34,197 nt of DNA from Massilia sp. ST3 (lineage in GTDB: Bacteria > Pseudomonadota > Gammaproteobacteria > Burkholderiales > Burkholderiaceae_D). Position 1 is the first letter of the stretch. Each line of letters opens with the position of its first letter. The position numbers were made by a program, and so were the translations under genes. Location: contig NZ_JAGPWC010000056.1 in assembly GCF_018119405.1 (NCBI RefSeq), forward strand, positions 1 to 34,197, read 5' to 3'. The notes below the pieces were generated by a model, which saw nothing but the letters and a program-made list of their open reading frames with translations, had not been told where the DNA came from and ran no database searches. Positions 21,094-29,498 of this stretch are shown piece after piece.

Positions 21094-23580
21094 ATGAATG
21101 CGAAAGACAGGATGGACGGCACGCTGGCGCCGCAGGAAGTGTCGCTGGACGTGCTGCGCGAGAAATACGCCAAGGGCGAGGAAGCAGGAATCGCCGACGT
21201 GCGCGCCCGCGTGGCGCGCGCCCTGGCCCTGCTCGAACCGGCGCCGAAGCGCGCCGAACTCGAACGGCGTTTCCTGTGGGCCCAGGAACAGGGCTTCGTG
21301 CCCGCTGGCCGGATCAACTCCGCCGCCGGCATGCAGCTCCAGGCCACCCTGATCAACTGCTTCGTCCAGCCGGTGGGCGATTCCATCTCCGGCGTCGACG
21401 GCGGCCTGCCCGGCATCTACACCGCCCTCTCCGAAGCCGCCGAGACCATGCGCCGCGGCGGCGGTGTCGGCTACGACTTCAGCGCCATCCGCCCCATGGG
21501 CAGCAAGGTCAAGGGCACCGCCTCGCGCGCCTCCGGCCCTGTCTCCTACATGGAAGTGTTCGACGCCTCCTGCCGCACGGTGGAATCGGCCGGCGCCCGG
21601 CGCGGCGCCCAGATGGGGGTGCTGCGCATCGACCATCCCGACATCGAACGCTTCATCGCCGCCAAGGACCTGGGGGCGCTCACCAATTTCAACATCTCGG
21701 TCGGCGTCACGGACGCTTTCATGCGCGCCGTCGAGGACGACACGGCCTTCGCACTGGTGCACCGCGCCGAGCCGGGCGACGAGGACATGGCGGCGGGCGC
21801 GTACCGGCGCGAGGATGGCCTGTGGGTCTACCGCGAAGTGCGCGCCCGCACGCTGTGGGAGCAGGTGATGCTCTCCACTTACGACCACGCCGAGCCAGGC
21901 GTGCTGTTCATCGACCGCATGAACGCCGAGAACAACCTCTGGTACTGCGAGCAGCTGGGCGCCACCAATCCCTGCGGCGAACAGCCCCTGCCCGCCTACG
22001 GCTGCTGCGACCTGGGCTCGCTCAACCTCACCTGCTTCGTCGAGCGCCCCTTCACGGACGAGGCCGCGGTCGACTTCGCGCGCCTGCGCGAGGTGGCGGC
22101 GGTCGCCGTGCGCATGCTCGACCTGGTGCTGGACGCCACCGAATGGCCCTTGCCCCAGCAGGCCGCCGAATCGCGCGCCAAGCGCCGCATCGGCCTGGGC
22201 TTCCTGGGACTGGGCAGCGCGCTGGTGATGCTGGGCCTGCGCTACGACTCGGAAGAAGGACGCGCCATGGCGTCGCGCATCGCCGAGACCCTGCGCGACG
22301 CCGCCTATGCGGCCTCGATCGAGCTGGCGCGCGAAAAAGGCGCCTTCCCCCTGTTCGACGCCGACCGCTACCTGCGCGGACAATTCGTGGGCCGCCTGCC
22401 GCAGGTGCTGCTGGACGCGATCCGCGTGCACGGCATCCGCAATTCGCACCTGCTGTCGATCGCGCCCACCGGCACCATCTCGCTGGCCTTCGCCGACAAC
22501 GCCTCGAACGGCATCGAGCCGCCCTACGCCTGGAGCTACCAGCGCAAGAAGCGCACGGCGGACGGCGGCACGCGCAGCTACGAAGTGCTGGACCACGCCT
22601 GGCGCCTGTACCGCCAGCTCGGACACAAGGTGGACGACGATGCCGAGGCCGGCCTGCCGCCGCAGTTCGTGACCGCGCTCGAGATGCGCGCCATCGACCA
22701 CCTGCGCATGGTGGAGGCGGTCCAGCCTTTCGTCGACACCGCGATCTCCAAGACCGTCAACGTTCCCGAGGATTATCCCTACGACGATTTCCGCGAGCTG
22801 TACAGCCAGGCCTGGCATGCCGGCCTGAAGGGACTGGCCACCTACCGTCCCAACACGGTGCTGGGCAGCGTACTGTCCACGGCGCCAGCGCCGGCTCCCT
22901 CAGCTCAGCCGGCGCCGGACGACGACCCGCTGCTCAAGCGCTTCGAACGCCGCCCGCTGGGCGAGCTGGAGTCGGTGACCTCGAAGATCGAGTATTCGAC
23001 CCAGGAGGGCCGCAAGAGCGCCTACCTGACGGTGAGCTTCATCCGCGCCGAGGGCCGCTGGGAAGGCCGGCCGGTGACCGTCGAGCGGCCCTTCGAGTTC
23101 TTCATGCCCGGCAACCAGCGTACCGGCGGCCACCAGTGGATCACGGCCTCGATGCGCCTGCTGTCGATGGTGGCGCGCGCCGGCGGGCCGATCGCCAAGG
23201 CCCTGGCCGACATGCGCGAGGTGGTGTGGGAAAAAGGCCCGGTGCGCTGCGGCCACCTGACGCGCGAGGACGGCGTCCAGGTGCCGGTCTACCACGACTC
23301 GGAAGTGGCGGCGATCGCCTTCATGCTGCAGCGGATCCTGATCCGGCGCGGCTTCCTGGACGCCTACGGCAACCAGGTGCCGGTCGCCGAACTGGCGCGT
23401 GCGTTCTCCGAACGCGGCGGCGCGCCCCTGCCCGAGGCCGAACCGCAGCCGCCCACCGCGGGCGGCGCCCTGCCCGTCCCTTCGGGGGCCAAGTGCCCGG
23501 AGTGCGGCGCGCGCGCCCTGCGCAAGGTCGACGGCTGCACCCGCTGCGACGAGTGCCATTACGTGGGCGAGTGCGGCTGA
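21094..23580 (+). CDS. nrdJ: Adenosylcobalamin-dependent (class II) ribonucleotide reductase
   Basis: 828 residues. Reduces ribonucleotides to deoxyribonucleotides using a B12-derived thiyl radical, with or without oxygen. C89 (LINCFVQP) is one redox cysteine. NPCGEQPLPAYGCCDLGSLNL (from residue 292) holds the N-x-C-x-E active-site triad, including C294 and E296. SIAPTGTISLAFADNASNGIEPPY is the substrate-phosphate-binding block. After the barrel, a region of about 610-740 resembles the TSCPD domain, and the end (KCPECGARALRKVDGCTRCDECHYVGECG) is a four-or-more-cysteine zinc-ribbon-like tail. AAGGCG lies 6 bases before ATG 21094, preferred over in-frame GTG 21058 and ATG 21073. No cobalamin riboswitch precedes it. 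It follows ubiK by 39 bp and may be read through. Confidence 0.95.
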   Translation: MNAKDRMDGTLAPQEVSLDVLREKYAKGEEAGIADVRARVARALALLEPAPKRAELERRFLWAQEQGFVPAGRINSAAGMQLQATLINCFVQPVGDSISGVDGGLPGIYTALSEAAETMRRGGGVGYDFSAIRPMGSKVKGTASRASGPVSYMEVFDASCRTVESAGARRGAQMGVLRIDHPDIERFIAAKDLGALTNFNISVGVTDAFMRAVEDDTAFALVHRAEPGDEDMAAGAYRREDGLWVYREVRARTLWEQVMLSTYDHAEPGVLFIDRMNAENNLWYCEQLGATNPCGEQPLPAYGCCDLGSLNLTCFVERPFTDEAAVDFARLREVAAVAVRMLDLVLDATEWPLPQQAAESRAKRRIGLGFLGLGSALVMLGLRYDSEEGRAMASRIAETLRDAAYAASIELAREKGAFPLFDADRYLRGQFVGRLPQVLLDAIRVHGIRNSHLLSIAPTGTISLAFADNASNGIEPPYAWSYQRKKRTADGGTRSYEVLDHAWRLYRQLGHKVDDDAEAGLPPQFVTALEMRAIDHLRMVEAVQPFVDTAISKTVNVPEDYPYDDFRELYSQAWHAGLKGLATYRPNTVLGSVLSTAPAPAPSAQPAPDDDPLLKRFERRPLGELESVTSKIEYSTQEGRKSAYLTVSFIRAEGRWEGRPVTVERPFEFFMPGNQRTGGHQWITASMRLLSMVARAGGPIAKALADMREVVWEKGPVRCGHLTREDGVQVPVYHDSEVAAIAFMLQRILIRRGFLDAYGNQVPVAELARAFSERGGAPLPEAEPQPPTAGGALPVPSGAKCPECGARALRKVDGCTRCDECHYVGECG

Positions 23581-23623
23581 GCGCAAGGGCGGCCCCGGCA
23601 TACCGGGCGGTTATACTTGGCGG

Positions 23624-24004
23624 ATGAGCTATCTCGCCCTCAAACACCTGCACATGAGCTTCGCCGTCCTGAGCGGCGGCTTTTTCCTGGTCCGCGGACT
23701 GTGGATGCTGTCGGGCTCCGCACTGCTCCAGCGACGCTGGGTGCGCATTGCCCCGCACGTGGTCGACACCCTGCTGCTGGCCAGCGCCATCGGCCTGGCC
23801 GTGTGGAGCCGCCAGTATCCCTTCGTCGCGCCCTGGCTGACGGCCAAGGTGCTGGCGCTGGCCGCCTACATCGTGTTCGGCACGATCGCCCTCAAGCGCG
23901 GCCGCACGCCGCAAGTGCGCCTGGCGGCCTTCGCCGCGGCGCTGGCCTGCTTCTTTTATATCGTGGCGGTCGCCGTCACCAAGCATCCCCTGGTTTTCGG
24001 CTAG
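23624..24004 (+). CDS. SirB2-like small membrane protein
   Basis: 126 residues with four predicted transmembrane helices (about 7-27, 43-61, 68-86, 100-118). The opening LALKHLHMSFAVLSGGFFLVRGLWML with its H-x-x-H pair and the helix 2 segment RIAPHVVDTLLLASAIGLAVW are typical of the SirB2 family, whose function is not established. It starts 43 bp after nrdJ; TATACT stands at 23613-23618, very near the ATG. Its last 29 bp overlap the 3' end of the convergent acyltransferase gene. Confidence 0.85.
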   Translation: MSYLALKHLHMSFAVLSGGFFLVRGLWMLSGSALLQRRWVRIAPHVVDTLLLASAIGLAVWSRQYPFVAPWLTAKVLALAAYIVFGTIALKRGRTPQVRLAAFAAALACFFYIVAVAVTKHPLVFG

Positions 24005-25136
24005 GCATGGCCGGCTGCGCGCGTAGACGCGCAAGGCGTTCGCGCAAGCGCAGCCCCGGCCGCTCCACCGCCAGGTAGAGCAGCGCCGCCACCGCCAGCG
24101 CGGCGCCGCCATGACAGGCCAGGGCCAGCAGGCTGGATTGCGCGAGCCGGGCGCCCGCCACCTGCTCGACCAGGTGGAATACCGCCTTGTGGGTCAGGTA
24201 GAGGCTGAAGGCGAGCGTCGCCAGCAGGCGCACGCCGGGCAACTCGGCGCGGCCCGGCAGGATCCGTGGGCTGGCCATGCCGACCAGCAGCGCCGCCAGG
24301 CCGATGGACAGGATAGGGAAACCGATCAACGCGCCCGCTTCGCTGACGAAGCCCCCGAACAGGCGCGCCGCCGCGGCGACAACCAGCACGCCAGTGCCCA
24401 GGAAAGCCCAGGCGCGCGCCATCATCCAGTCCCACCACGCCGGCCGGTGGATGCGGATCGCGGCCAGCGTGGCGCCGGCCAACAGGCCGTCCAGCCGCGC
24501 CCAGGTCGGGTTGTAGACATGCTCGACATAGCGCAGGAAAAACCAGTCCTCGCCTTCGCTCACGTGCAGGTAGGGCGCAACCTCGGTGCGCCAGGCCCAG
24601 GCGCGCAGCGCGATCCCGGCGAGCAGCAGCGCCAGCACGCACAGCGCGGATTTGCGCAGGCTGGGGCGGCGCGACAGCACCACGACCACCAGCGGCAGCA
24701 GCAAGTAAAAGTGTTCTTCCACGCACAGCGACCATGCATGGGAAAAGGCGCGGTTGCGGAAGTAGTCCGGGAACAGGTTGGCGCTGAAGCCGAGGAACTG
24801 CCACGCGGGCTGCATGCCGGGGCTCTCGCGCCAGCCTGGGAGCCACAGGTAGAGCGCCAGCACCGCCAGGTAGGCTGGCAGCACGCGCAGGCCGCGCCGC
24901 AGCAGGTAGCCGCCCCAGTCCACGCCGTCGCGCGAGGCGCGGGCTGCCAGCACCTGGCCGCCGACCAGGAAGCCGCTCAGGACGAAGAACAGGTCGACGC
25001 CCATCCATCCGAGATCGACCAGGGGGCCGAGGATGGGACCGAAAGCCGGTCCATGGCTGACGAGGTGGTAGGCCATGACCCAGAGGATGGCCAGGGCGCG
25101 CAGCAGGTCGAGCCCGGGAAGACGCTGATGATTCAC
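23976..25136 (-). CDS. Acyltransferase-3 family membrane protein (OafA/YrhL-like)
   Basis: 386 residues with about 10 transmembrane helices. Such proteins acylate surface sugars, lipids or peptides from the cytoplasmic membrane. Key signatures are LPGLDLLRALAILWVMAYHL with the conserved histidine at residue 24, WMGVDLFFVLSGFLVGG, LLRRGLRVLPAYLAVL and WSLCVEEHFYLLLPL. The C-terminus (AVERPGLRLRERLARLRAQPAMPSRKPGDAW) is basic and cytoplasmic. No SGNH domain is fused, and no polysaccharide cluster surrounds the gene, so the substrate is unknown. The ATG at 25136 opens the conserved N-terminus. Its tail overlaps the SirB2-like gene on the other strand. It follows the TPR gene by 42 bp and may share its transcript. 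Confidence 0.9.
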   Translation of the reverse strand: MNHQRLPGLDLLRALAILWVMAYHLVSHGPAFGPILGPLVDLGWMGVDLFFVLSGFLVGGQVLAARASRDGVDWGGYLLRRGLRVLPAYLAVLALYLWLPGWRESPGMQPAWQFLGFSANLFPDYFRNRAFSHAWSLCVEEHFYLLLPLVVVVLSRRPSLRKSALCVLALLLAGIALRAWAWRTEVAPYLHVSEGEDWFFLRYVEHVYNPTWARLDGLLAGATLAAIRIHRPAWWDWMMARAWAFLGTGVLVVAAAARLFGGFVSEAGALIGFPILSIGLAALLVGMASPRILPGRAELPGVRLLATLAFSLYLTHKAVFHLVEQVAGARLAQSSLLALACHGGAALAVAALLYLAVERPGLRLRERLARLRAQPAMPSRKPGDAW

Positions 25137-25178
25137 GAATACGGAAGAACGGTGATGGGAAGCTGAGGAATGCGCGCG

Positions 25179-26174
25179 TCAGCGCTGCTGCAACTGCGCC
25201 AGGCGCGCCATGATCTCTTCGCGCCGGCGCCGTTCCAGGGCCGGCCTCGCGCCCAGGGCCGACTGGTAGGCGGCGATGGCGCGTGGGTTGTTGTTCTGCG
25301 CCTGGTACACCTCGGCCAGGGAAGTGAAGACGTAGGCCTTGGGCCCGATGGCCACCGCGCGTTCGAGATAGAAGGCGGCGTCGGCCAGCTTGCCCCGCGC
25401 GCGCGCCACCTGCGCCAGCCCATAGCTGCCGGCCTCGCTCGACGGAATGCGCCGGTGCAGTTCGGCATACAGGCGGGCGCTGTCGGCGAAGCGCTGCGCC
25501 TCCAGGTGCGCTTCCGCCAGCCTGGACAGCAGGTCGCGGTGTACCCTGGTGACCAGTTCATATTTGCCGAGGTCGGCGGTGAGCACATATTCTTCCGCAT
25601 CCTGCGGGCGCTCCTCGCTATGGGCGCACAGCGCCAGCATCAGGCGCGTGAGGTCGGGGTCGGTGCGGTTGACTTCCAGCGCCAGCTCGCGCGCGCGGAT
25701 CGTGCTCCCGCCCAGGAAGAACGGGGCGCGCAGGTAGAAGCGCACCAGCGACACGCGGGCGCGATAGTTGGTGGGATCGAGCAGCACGGCGCGCTCGTAG
25801 GCGTCGCGCTGCGCGCGTGTGTTGCCGAGCGAAGCGACCATCCAGCCGCTGGCCTGGGCTTCCAGCGCCCTGCCGAGGGCTTCGGCGCAGGTGCTGCTGG
25901 CGGGATTCGCGGCGACGCAGCGCTCGGCCGCGGCCTTGGCTTCCGGCACGCGGCCAGCCGCATCCTGCGCCACCATCAGGTCGACCGTGCCGGCCAGGGC
26001 CGGCGCATCGCCCGGATCGGCGGCCAAGCGTTCGGCGATCGCGCGCGAGGCTTCGGCGAAGCGCTTCTGCTGGACGAGCTGGGTAATGGGATGTACCGGC
26101 GCGGCGCAGGCATCCCACAGCGCACCGCTCGCAAGCAAGGCTGCGCCCCACCAAGGCCTGATTGTCGCCAGCAT
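25179..26174 (-). CDS. Exported tetratricopeptide-repeat protein
   Basis: 331 residues. Signal peptide MLATIRPWWGAALLASGALWDACA (cleavage near residue 24-25), then helical repeats throughout: QQKRFAEASRAIAERLAADPGDAPAL, AQRDAYERAVLLDPTNYRARVSL, AEAHLEAQRFADSARLYAELHRRIPSSEAG, KLADAAFYLERAVAIGPKAYVFTSLAEVYQ and NNNPRAIAAYQSALGARPAL. These are TPR pairs, so a protein-interaction scaffold in the periplasm is likely; no enzymatic motif is seen. ATG 26174 is chosen because AAAGGA stands just upstream and the signal peptide begins there. It precedes the acyltransferase gene. Confidence 0.82.
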   Translation of the reverse strand: MLATIRPWWGAALLASGALWDACAAPVHPITQLVQQKRFAEASRAIAERLAADPGDAPALAGTVDLMVAQDAAGRVPEAKAAAERCVAANPASSTCAEALGRALEAQASGWMVASLGNTRAQRDAYERAVLLDPTNYRARVSLVRFYLRAPFFLGGSTIRARELALEVNRTDPDLTRLMLALCAHSEERPQDAEEYVLTADLGKYELVTRVHRDLLSRLAEAHLEAQRFADSARLYAELHRRIPSSEAGSYGLAQVARARGKLADAAFYLERAVAIGPKAYVFTSLAEVYQAQNNNPRAIAAYQSALGARPALERRRREEIMARLAQLQQR

Positions 26175-26329
26175 GGATTCCTTTCCCGTGCGCCCGGAGG
26201 TCCCGTGGCGGCCGGCGGCGGGCTTACCCTTCATGGATAACCGGCCGTGATGATTGAGAATAGACAAATCGTCACATGAAAGTATTCGCTAGTCAACATT
26301 TAGTGGCAAAGCAAACAAGCTTGGCAGCA

Positions 26330-26358
26330 TTGCCAGCGTGCCGGCAAGGCTGGACAAT
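26330..26358 (+). promoter_or_regulatory. Possible sigma-70 promoter of the DUF1801 gene
   Basis: TTGCCA (26330-26335), 17-bp spacer, GACAAT (26353-26358), 35 bp before the ATG. The -35 overlaps a TGGCA-GCAT-TGCCA inverted repeat (26322-26335) that could be an operator. Matches are 5/6 and 4/6 to consensus. Confidence 0.4.
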
Positions 26359-26393
26359 ACATGTTCGGCCCACTCCGGAAAACAGGGAAGACG

Positions 26394-26822
26394 ATGAAAA
26401 CGAGCACCGACGCGCAAGACCTGCAGGACACCTCGGAACAAGCCTCCGCCGCGCATCTGATCGACCGCCGCATCGCGGAACTGGACGACTGGCGCGGCGC
26501 CACCCTGGCGCGGGTCCGCCGCCTGGTGCTGGACGCCCTGCCCGGCGTCGTCGAAGAGTGGAAGTGGAGCGTACCGGTGTGGTCGCACGGCGGCATCCTG
26601 TGCACCGGCGAAGCCTACAAGAAGGCGGTCAAGCTGACCTTCCCCAAGGGCGCGGCGCTGGACGATCCAATCGGCCTCTTTAATTCCAGCCTGGAGGGCA
26701 ATGTGCGGCGCGCCATCGACATTCCCGAAGGGGGCGCCATCGATGAAGAGGCCTTCAAGGCGCTCATCCGCGCCGCCGCGGCGCAGAACGCGGCGTCAGG
26801 CAGCAAGCGCAAGAAGGCATGA
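26394..26822 (+). CDS. DUF1801 (YdhG/frataxin-like fold) protein
   Basis: 142 residues, cytosolic. The core AHLIDRRIAELDDWRGATLARVRRLVLDALPGVVEEWKWSVPVWSHGG followed by AYKKAVKLTFPKGAALDDP is characteristic of the DUF1801 family, whose biochemical role is unsettled. The C-terminus GSKRKKA is basic. ATG 26394 with AGGGAAG upstream is preferred over the in-frame ATG at 26361, which lies within the predicted promoter-proximal leader. It stands alone, followed by a hairpin before apt. Confidence 0.82.
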   Translation: MKTSTDAQDLQDTSEQASAAHLIDRRIAELDDWRGATLARVRRLVLDALPGVVEEWKWSVPVWSHGGILCTGEAYKKAVKLTFPKGAALDDPIGLFNSSLEGNVRRAIDIPEGGAIDEEAFKALIRAAAAQNAASGSKRKKA

Positions 26823-26826
26823 TGCC

Positions 26827-26856
26827 GGTGGCGGCCCTCGTGGAGCGGCCGCCGCC
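26827..26856 (+). terminator. Strong hairpin between DUF1801 gene and apt
   Basis: GGTGGCGGCC (26827-26836) pairs with GGCCGCCGCC (26847-26856), a 10-bp stem with one G-U pair, five bases after the stop. The tail CCGTCTTTG is only weakly T-rich, so terminator activity is uncertain. Confidence 0.42.
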
Positions 26857-26913
26857 CCGTCTTTGCGCAGAACGGCGATAATTGCACTTCACGCCCTTAC
26901 GCCTCCCAACCCT

Positions 26914-27426
26914 ATGAACGATTTCGACAAGGTTCCCCTGGAATTCTTCCAGGACTACCCGGAACCGGGCGTCAATTTCATTGACGTCGGCTGCATCTTC
27001 GACAACCCTGCCAACTGGCGCCTCGCCATCGACACCCTGCACGCGAAGACCGAGGACCTGCACTTCGATTTCATCCTCGCCATGGATGCGCGCGGCTTCA
27101 TGATCGCCGGCGCCCTGGCCTACGAGCGCCAGGTCGGCTTCGCCATGGCGCGCAAGGCGGGCAAGCTGCCGGGCAAGGCGATCGGCATCGACTACCGCCG
27201 CGAGTACGGCAGCGCCACAATCGAGATCCAGCCGGAACGCATCAAGGGCCAGCGCGTGCTGATCGTCGACGACGTGCTGGCCACCGGCGGCACCATCGAG
27301 GCGGCGGCGCAGTTGCTGCGCCAGGCGGGCAAGGAAGTGGTGGGCGCGGCGGCCCTGTTCGATATCGCCTTCTTCAAGGACAAGCGCACGCTCACGATGC
27401 CGGTCGTGACCCTGCGCGACGTGTAG
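26914..27426 (+). CDS. apt: Adenine phosphoribosyltransferase
   Basis: 170 residues. Salvages adenine with PRPP to AMP. YPEPGVNFIDVGCIFDNPANWRLAID is the conserved N-terminal region, FAMARKAGKLPGKAIGIDYRREYGSATIEIQ is the Apt-type hood/base region, and RVLIVDDVLATGGTIEAAAQLL contains the PRPP-binding motif. ATG 26914 follows the usual start. GATAAT at 26877-26882 is a possible -10, without a good -35. A related PRTase of different base specificity is possible, but the RKAGKLPG block favours Apt. Confidence 0.9.
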   Translation: MNDFDKVPLEFFQDYPEPGVNFIDVGCIFDNPANWRLAIDTLHAKTEDLHFDFILAMDARGFMIAGALAYERQVGFAMARKAGKLPGKAIGIDYRREYGSATIEIQPERIKGQRVLIVDDVLATGGTIEAAAQLLRQAGKEVVGAAALFDIAFFKDKRTLTMPVVTLRDV

Positions 27427-27458
27427 GCGTTCACTCAGGCAAGTACACTGGCCGGCGC

Positions 27459-27478
27459 AGCGCACGCTTGGGTGCGCT
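27459..27478 (+). other. Hairpin between apt and yifB
   Basis: AGCGCAC (27459-27465) and GTGCGCT (27472-27478) pair around GCTTGG. No T tract follows, so a terminator is unlikely; it may be a leader structure of yifB. Confidence 0.35.
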
Positions 27479-27539
27479 CAACAAGCGGCGCCCGCGACGG
27501 TGCCACCATCCTGCGAGTCATCCACTCGCCGGAAAACCC

Positions 27540-29057
27540 ATGAGTCTCGCCGTCTTACGCAGCCGCGCGCTGGCAGGCATGAAAGCGCCCGCCGTCAATG
27601 TCGAAGTTCACCTGGCCAACGGCTTGCCCAGCATGACCATCGTCGGCCTCCCGGACGCCGAGGTGCGCGAAGCCAAGGACCGCGTCCGCGCGGCCCTGCA
27701 GAACTCCGGCTTCGAGGTGCCTGCGCGGCGCATCACCGTCAACCTGGCGCCGGCCGACCTGCCCAAGGAGTCGGGCCGCTTCGACCTGCCGATCGCGCTC
27801 GGCATCCTGGCCGCCTCGCGCCAGATCCGCGCCGAGCAGCTCGACCGCTTCGAATTCGCGGGCGAACTGTCGCTGTCGGGCGAACTGCGTCCGGTACGCG
27901 GCGCTCTGGCCATGGCCTTCGCCATGCACCGCCAGCGCGAAGGCGACGCCGGCGCCTTCATCCTGCCCCAGGCGAACGCGGACGAGGCGGCGCTGGTCGA
28001 AGACGCGGCGGTCTACCCCGCGCGCACCCTGCTCGAGGTCTGCGCGCATTTTTCCCACCTGCCGGATGCGCCAAGGCTGGCCCGCCACCGGCGCGAGCGG
28101 TTGCCGGCCGCGCCGCTGTATCCGGACTTCGCCGAGGTCAAGGGACAGCAGCAGGCCAAGCGCGCGCTCGAGGTGGCGGCCGCGGGCTGCCACTCGGTCC
28201 TGCTGGTCGGGCCGCCGGGCGCGGGCAAGAGCATGCTGGCGGCGCGCTTTCCCGGCCTGCTGCCGCCGATGAGCGACGGCGAAGCACTGGAGTCGGCCGC
28301 GGTGCAGTCGCTGGCCGGCAGCTTTTCGCACGAGCGCTGGCGCCGGCGCCCCTTCCGCAGTCCGCACCACACCAGCTCGGGCGTGGCCCTGGTCGGCGGC
28401 GGCAACCTGCCGCGTCCCGGTGAGGTCTCGCTGGCCCACCACGGCGTGCTGTTCCTCGACGAACTGCCGGAATTCGACCGCCGCGTGCTGGAGGTGCTGC
28501 GCGAGCCGCTGGAGTCGGGTCACATCACGATCTCGCGCGCGGCCCACCAGGCCGATTTCCCGGCGCGCTTCCAGCTGATCGCCGCGATGAATCCCTGCCC
28601 TTGCGGCTGGCTTGGCCACCCGTCAGGAAAATGCCGCTGCACCCAGGACCTGGTCCAGCGCTACCAGGACCGCATCTCGGGTCCCCTGCTCGACCGCATC
28701 GACATCCAGCTGCAGGTGGCGGCGCTGCCGCCCGACAGCATGGCCGGACAGGCCGACGGTGAAGCGAGCAGTGCGATCGCGCAGCGTGTGGAGCAGGCGC
28801 ATGCGCGCCAGCTGGAGCGCCAGGGCCAGGCCAACAGCCGCCTGGAAAGCGGCGCCATCGACCGCCACTGCCAGCCGGATGCGGCGGGACGCCAGCTGCT
28901 GCATGCGGCGGCGCGGCACCTGCATTGGTCTGCGCGGGCCTATCATCGCGTGCTCAAGGTCGCGCGCACGATCGCCGACCTGGCGGGGGCGCCGCATGTC
29001 GAAGCGGCGCATGTGGCCGAAGCGATCCAGTACCGGCGCGCGCTGCGCGAACAGTGA
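27540..29057 (+). CDS. YifB family Mg-chelatase-like AAA+ ATPase
   Basis: 505 residues. N-terminal ChlI-like domain (MSLAVLRSRALAGMKAPAVNVEVHLANGLPSMTIVGLPDAEVREAKDRVRAA, to about 170), central AAA+ module with Walker A GPPGAGKS and Walker B VLFLDELPEF, and a C-terminal Mg-chelatase/MCM-like helical region (SARAYHRVLKVARTIADLAG). MNPCPCGWLGHPSGKCRCT is the family's cysteine-containing segment. Related to ComM, which helps branch migration in natural transformation. ATG 27540 lies at the conserved N-terminus. It stands alone after apt and converges on the GNAT gene with 15 bp between stops. Confidence 0.93.
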   Translation: MSLAVLRSRALAGMKAPAVNVEVHLANGLPSMTIVGLPDAEVREAKDRVRAALQNSGFEVPARRITVNLAPADLPKESGRFDLPIALGILAASRQIRAEQLDRFEFAGELSLSGELRPVRGALAMAFAMHRQREGDAGAFILPQANADEAALVEDAAVYPARTLLEVCAHFSHLPDAPRLARHRRERLPAAPLYPDFAEVKGQQQAKRALEVAAAGCHSVLLVGPPGAGKSMLAARFPGLLPPMSDGEALESAAVQSLAGSFSHERWRRRPFRSPHHTSSGVALVGGGNLPRPGEVSLAHHGVLFLDELPEFDRRVLEVLREPLESGHITISRAAHQADFPARFQLIAAMNPCPCGWLGHPSGKCRCTQDLVQRYQDRISGPLLDRIDIQLQVAALPPDSMAGQADGEASSAIAQRVEQAHARQLERQGQANSRLESGAIDRHCQPDAAGRQLLHAAARHLHWSARAYHRVLKVARTIADLAGAPHVEAAHVAEAIQYRRALREQ

Positions 29058-29072
29058 ACCGGCCCGGCCTGC

Positions 29073-29498
29073 TCAGTGCTCGGCACCGGCGTAGATCCAC
29101 ATCGGTTCGGTCCTTCCCGCCCGCTCGAAGCCCAGGCGCTGGTAGAACGGTATCGCATCGCCGTCGGCGGTGAGCATCAACTGGTGAAAGCCCGCGTACC
29201 GGTCGAGCAAGGCCGCCATCATCTTGCGGCCGATGCCCTCGCCTTGACGAGCCGGGTCGACCAGCATGTGGGGAAAATAGACGACCAGGTGGCCGTCGGA
29301 GATGGCGTTGCCCAGGCCCACCAGGGCCGTGCCGGCGCGCGCGGTGACCAGCGCGTGCGAGTTACGCAGTCCGGCCAGGAGCTGGTCCGGCTTGTCCGCC
29401 GAGGACCAGCCGTTGGCGCGGTACAGGCGGATGACTTCTTCCCGCTCGACCGTGCCAGACAAGGAAATGTCGATATGCATTGGGTGTTCAGTGTTCAT
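29073..29498 (-). CDS. GNAT-family N-acetyltransferase
   Basis: 141 residues, one GNAT domain. The acetyl-CoA pyrophosphate loop is RQGEGIGRKMM (about residues 84-94), preceded by strand HLVVYFPHMLVDP and followed by FYQRLGFERAG. Substrate unknown; members act on amino groups of antibiotics, polyamines or proteins. Its start (ATG 29498) lies inside the last codons of the upstream GlxA-like gene (11-bp overlap), so the two are translationally linked and probably function together or at least are co-regulated. Confidence 0.9.
   Translation of the reverse strand: MNTEHPMHIDISLSGTVEREEVIRLYRANGWSSADKPDQLLAGLRNSHALVTARAGTALVGLGNAISDGHLVVYFPHMLVDPARQGEGIGRKMMAALLDRYAGFHQLMLTADGDAIPFYQRLGFERAGRTEPMWIYAGAEH

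Noticed and set aside
23592..23608. GC hairpin after nrdJ as a terminator
   Set aside because: The stem is only six pairs with a bulge and has no T tract; read-through into the SirB2-like gene is as likely.
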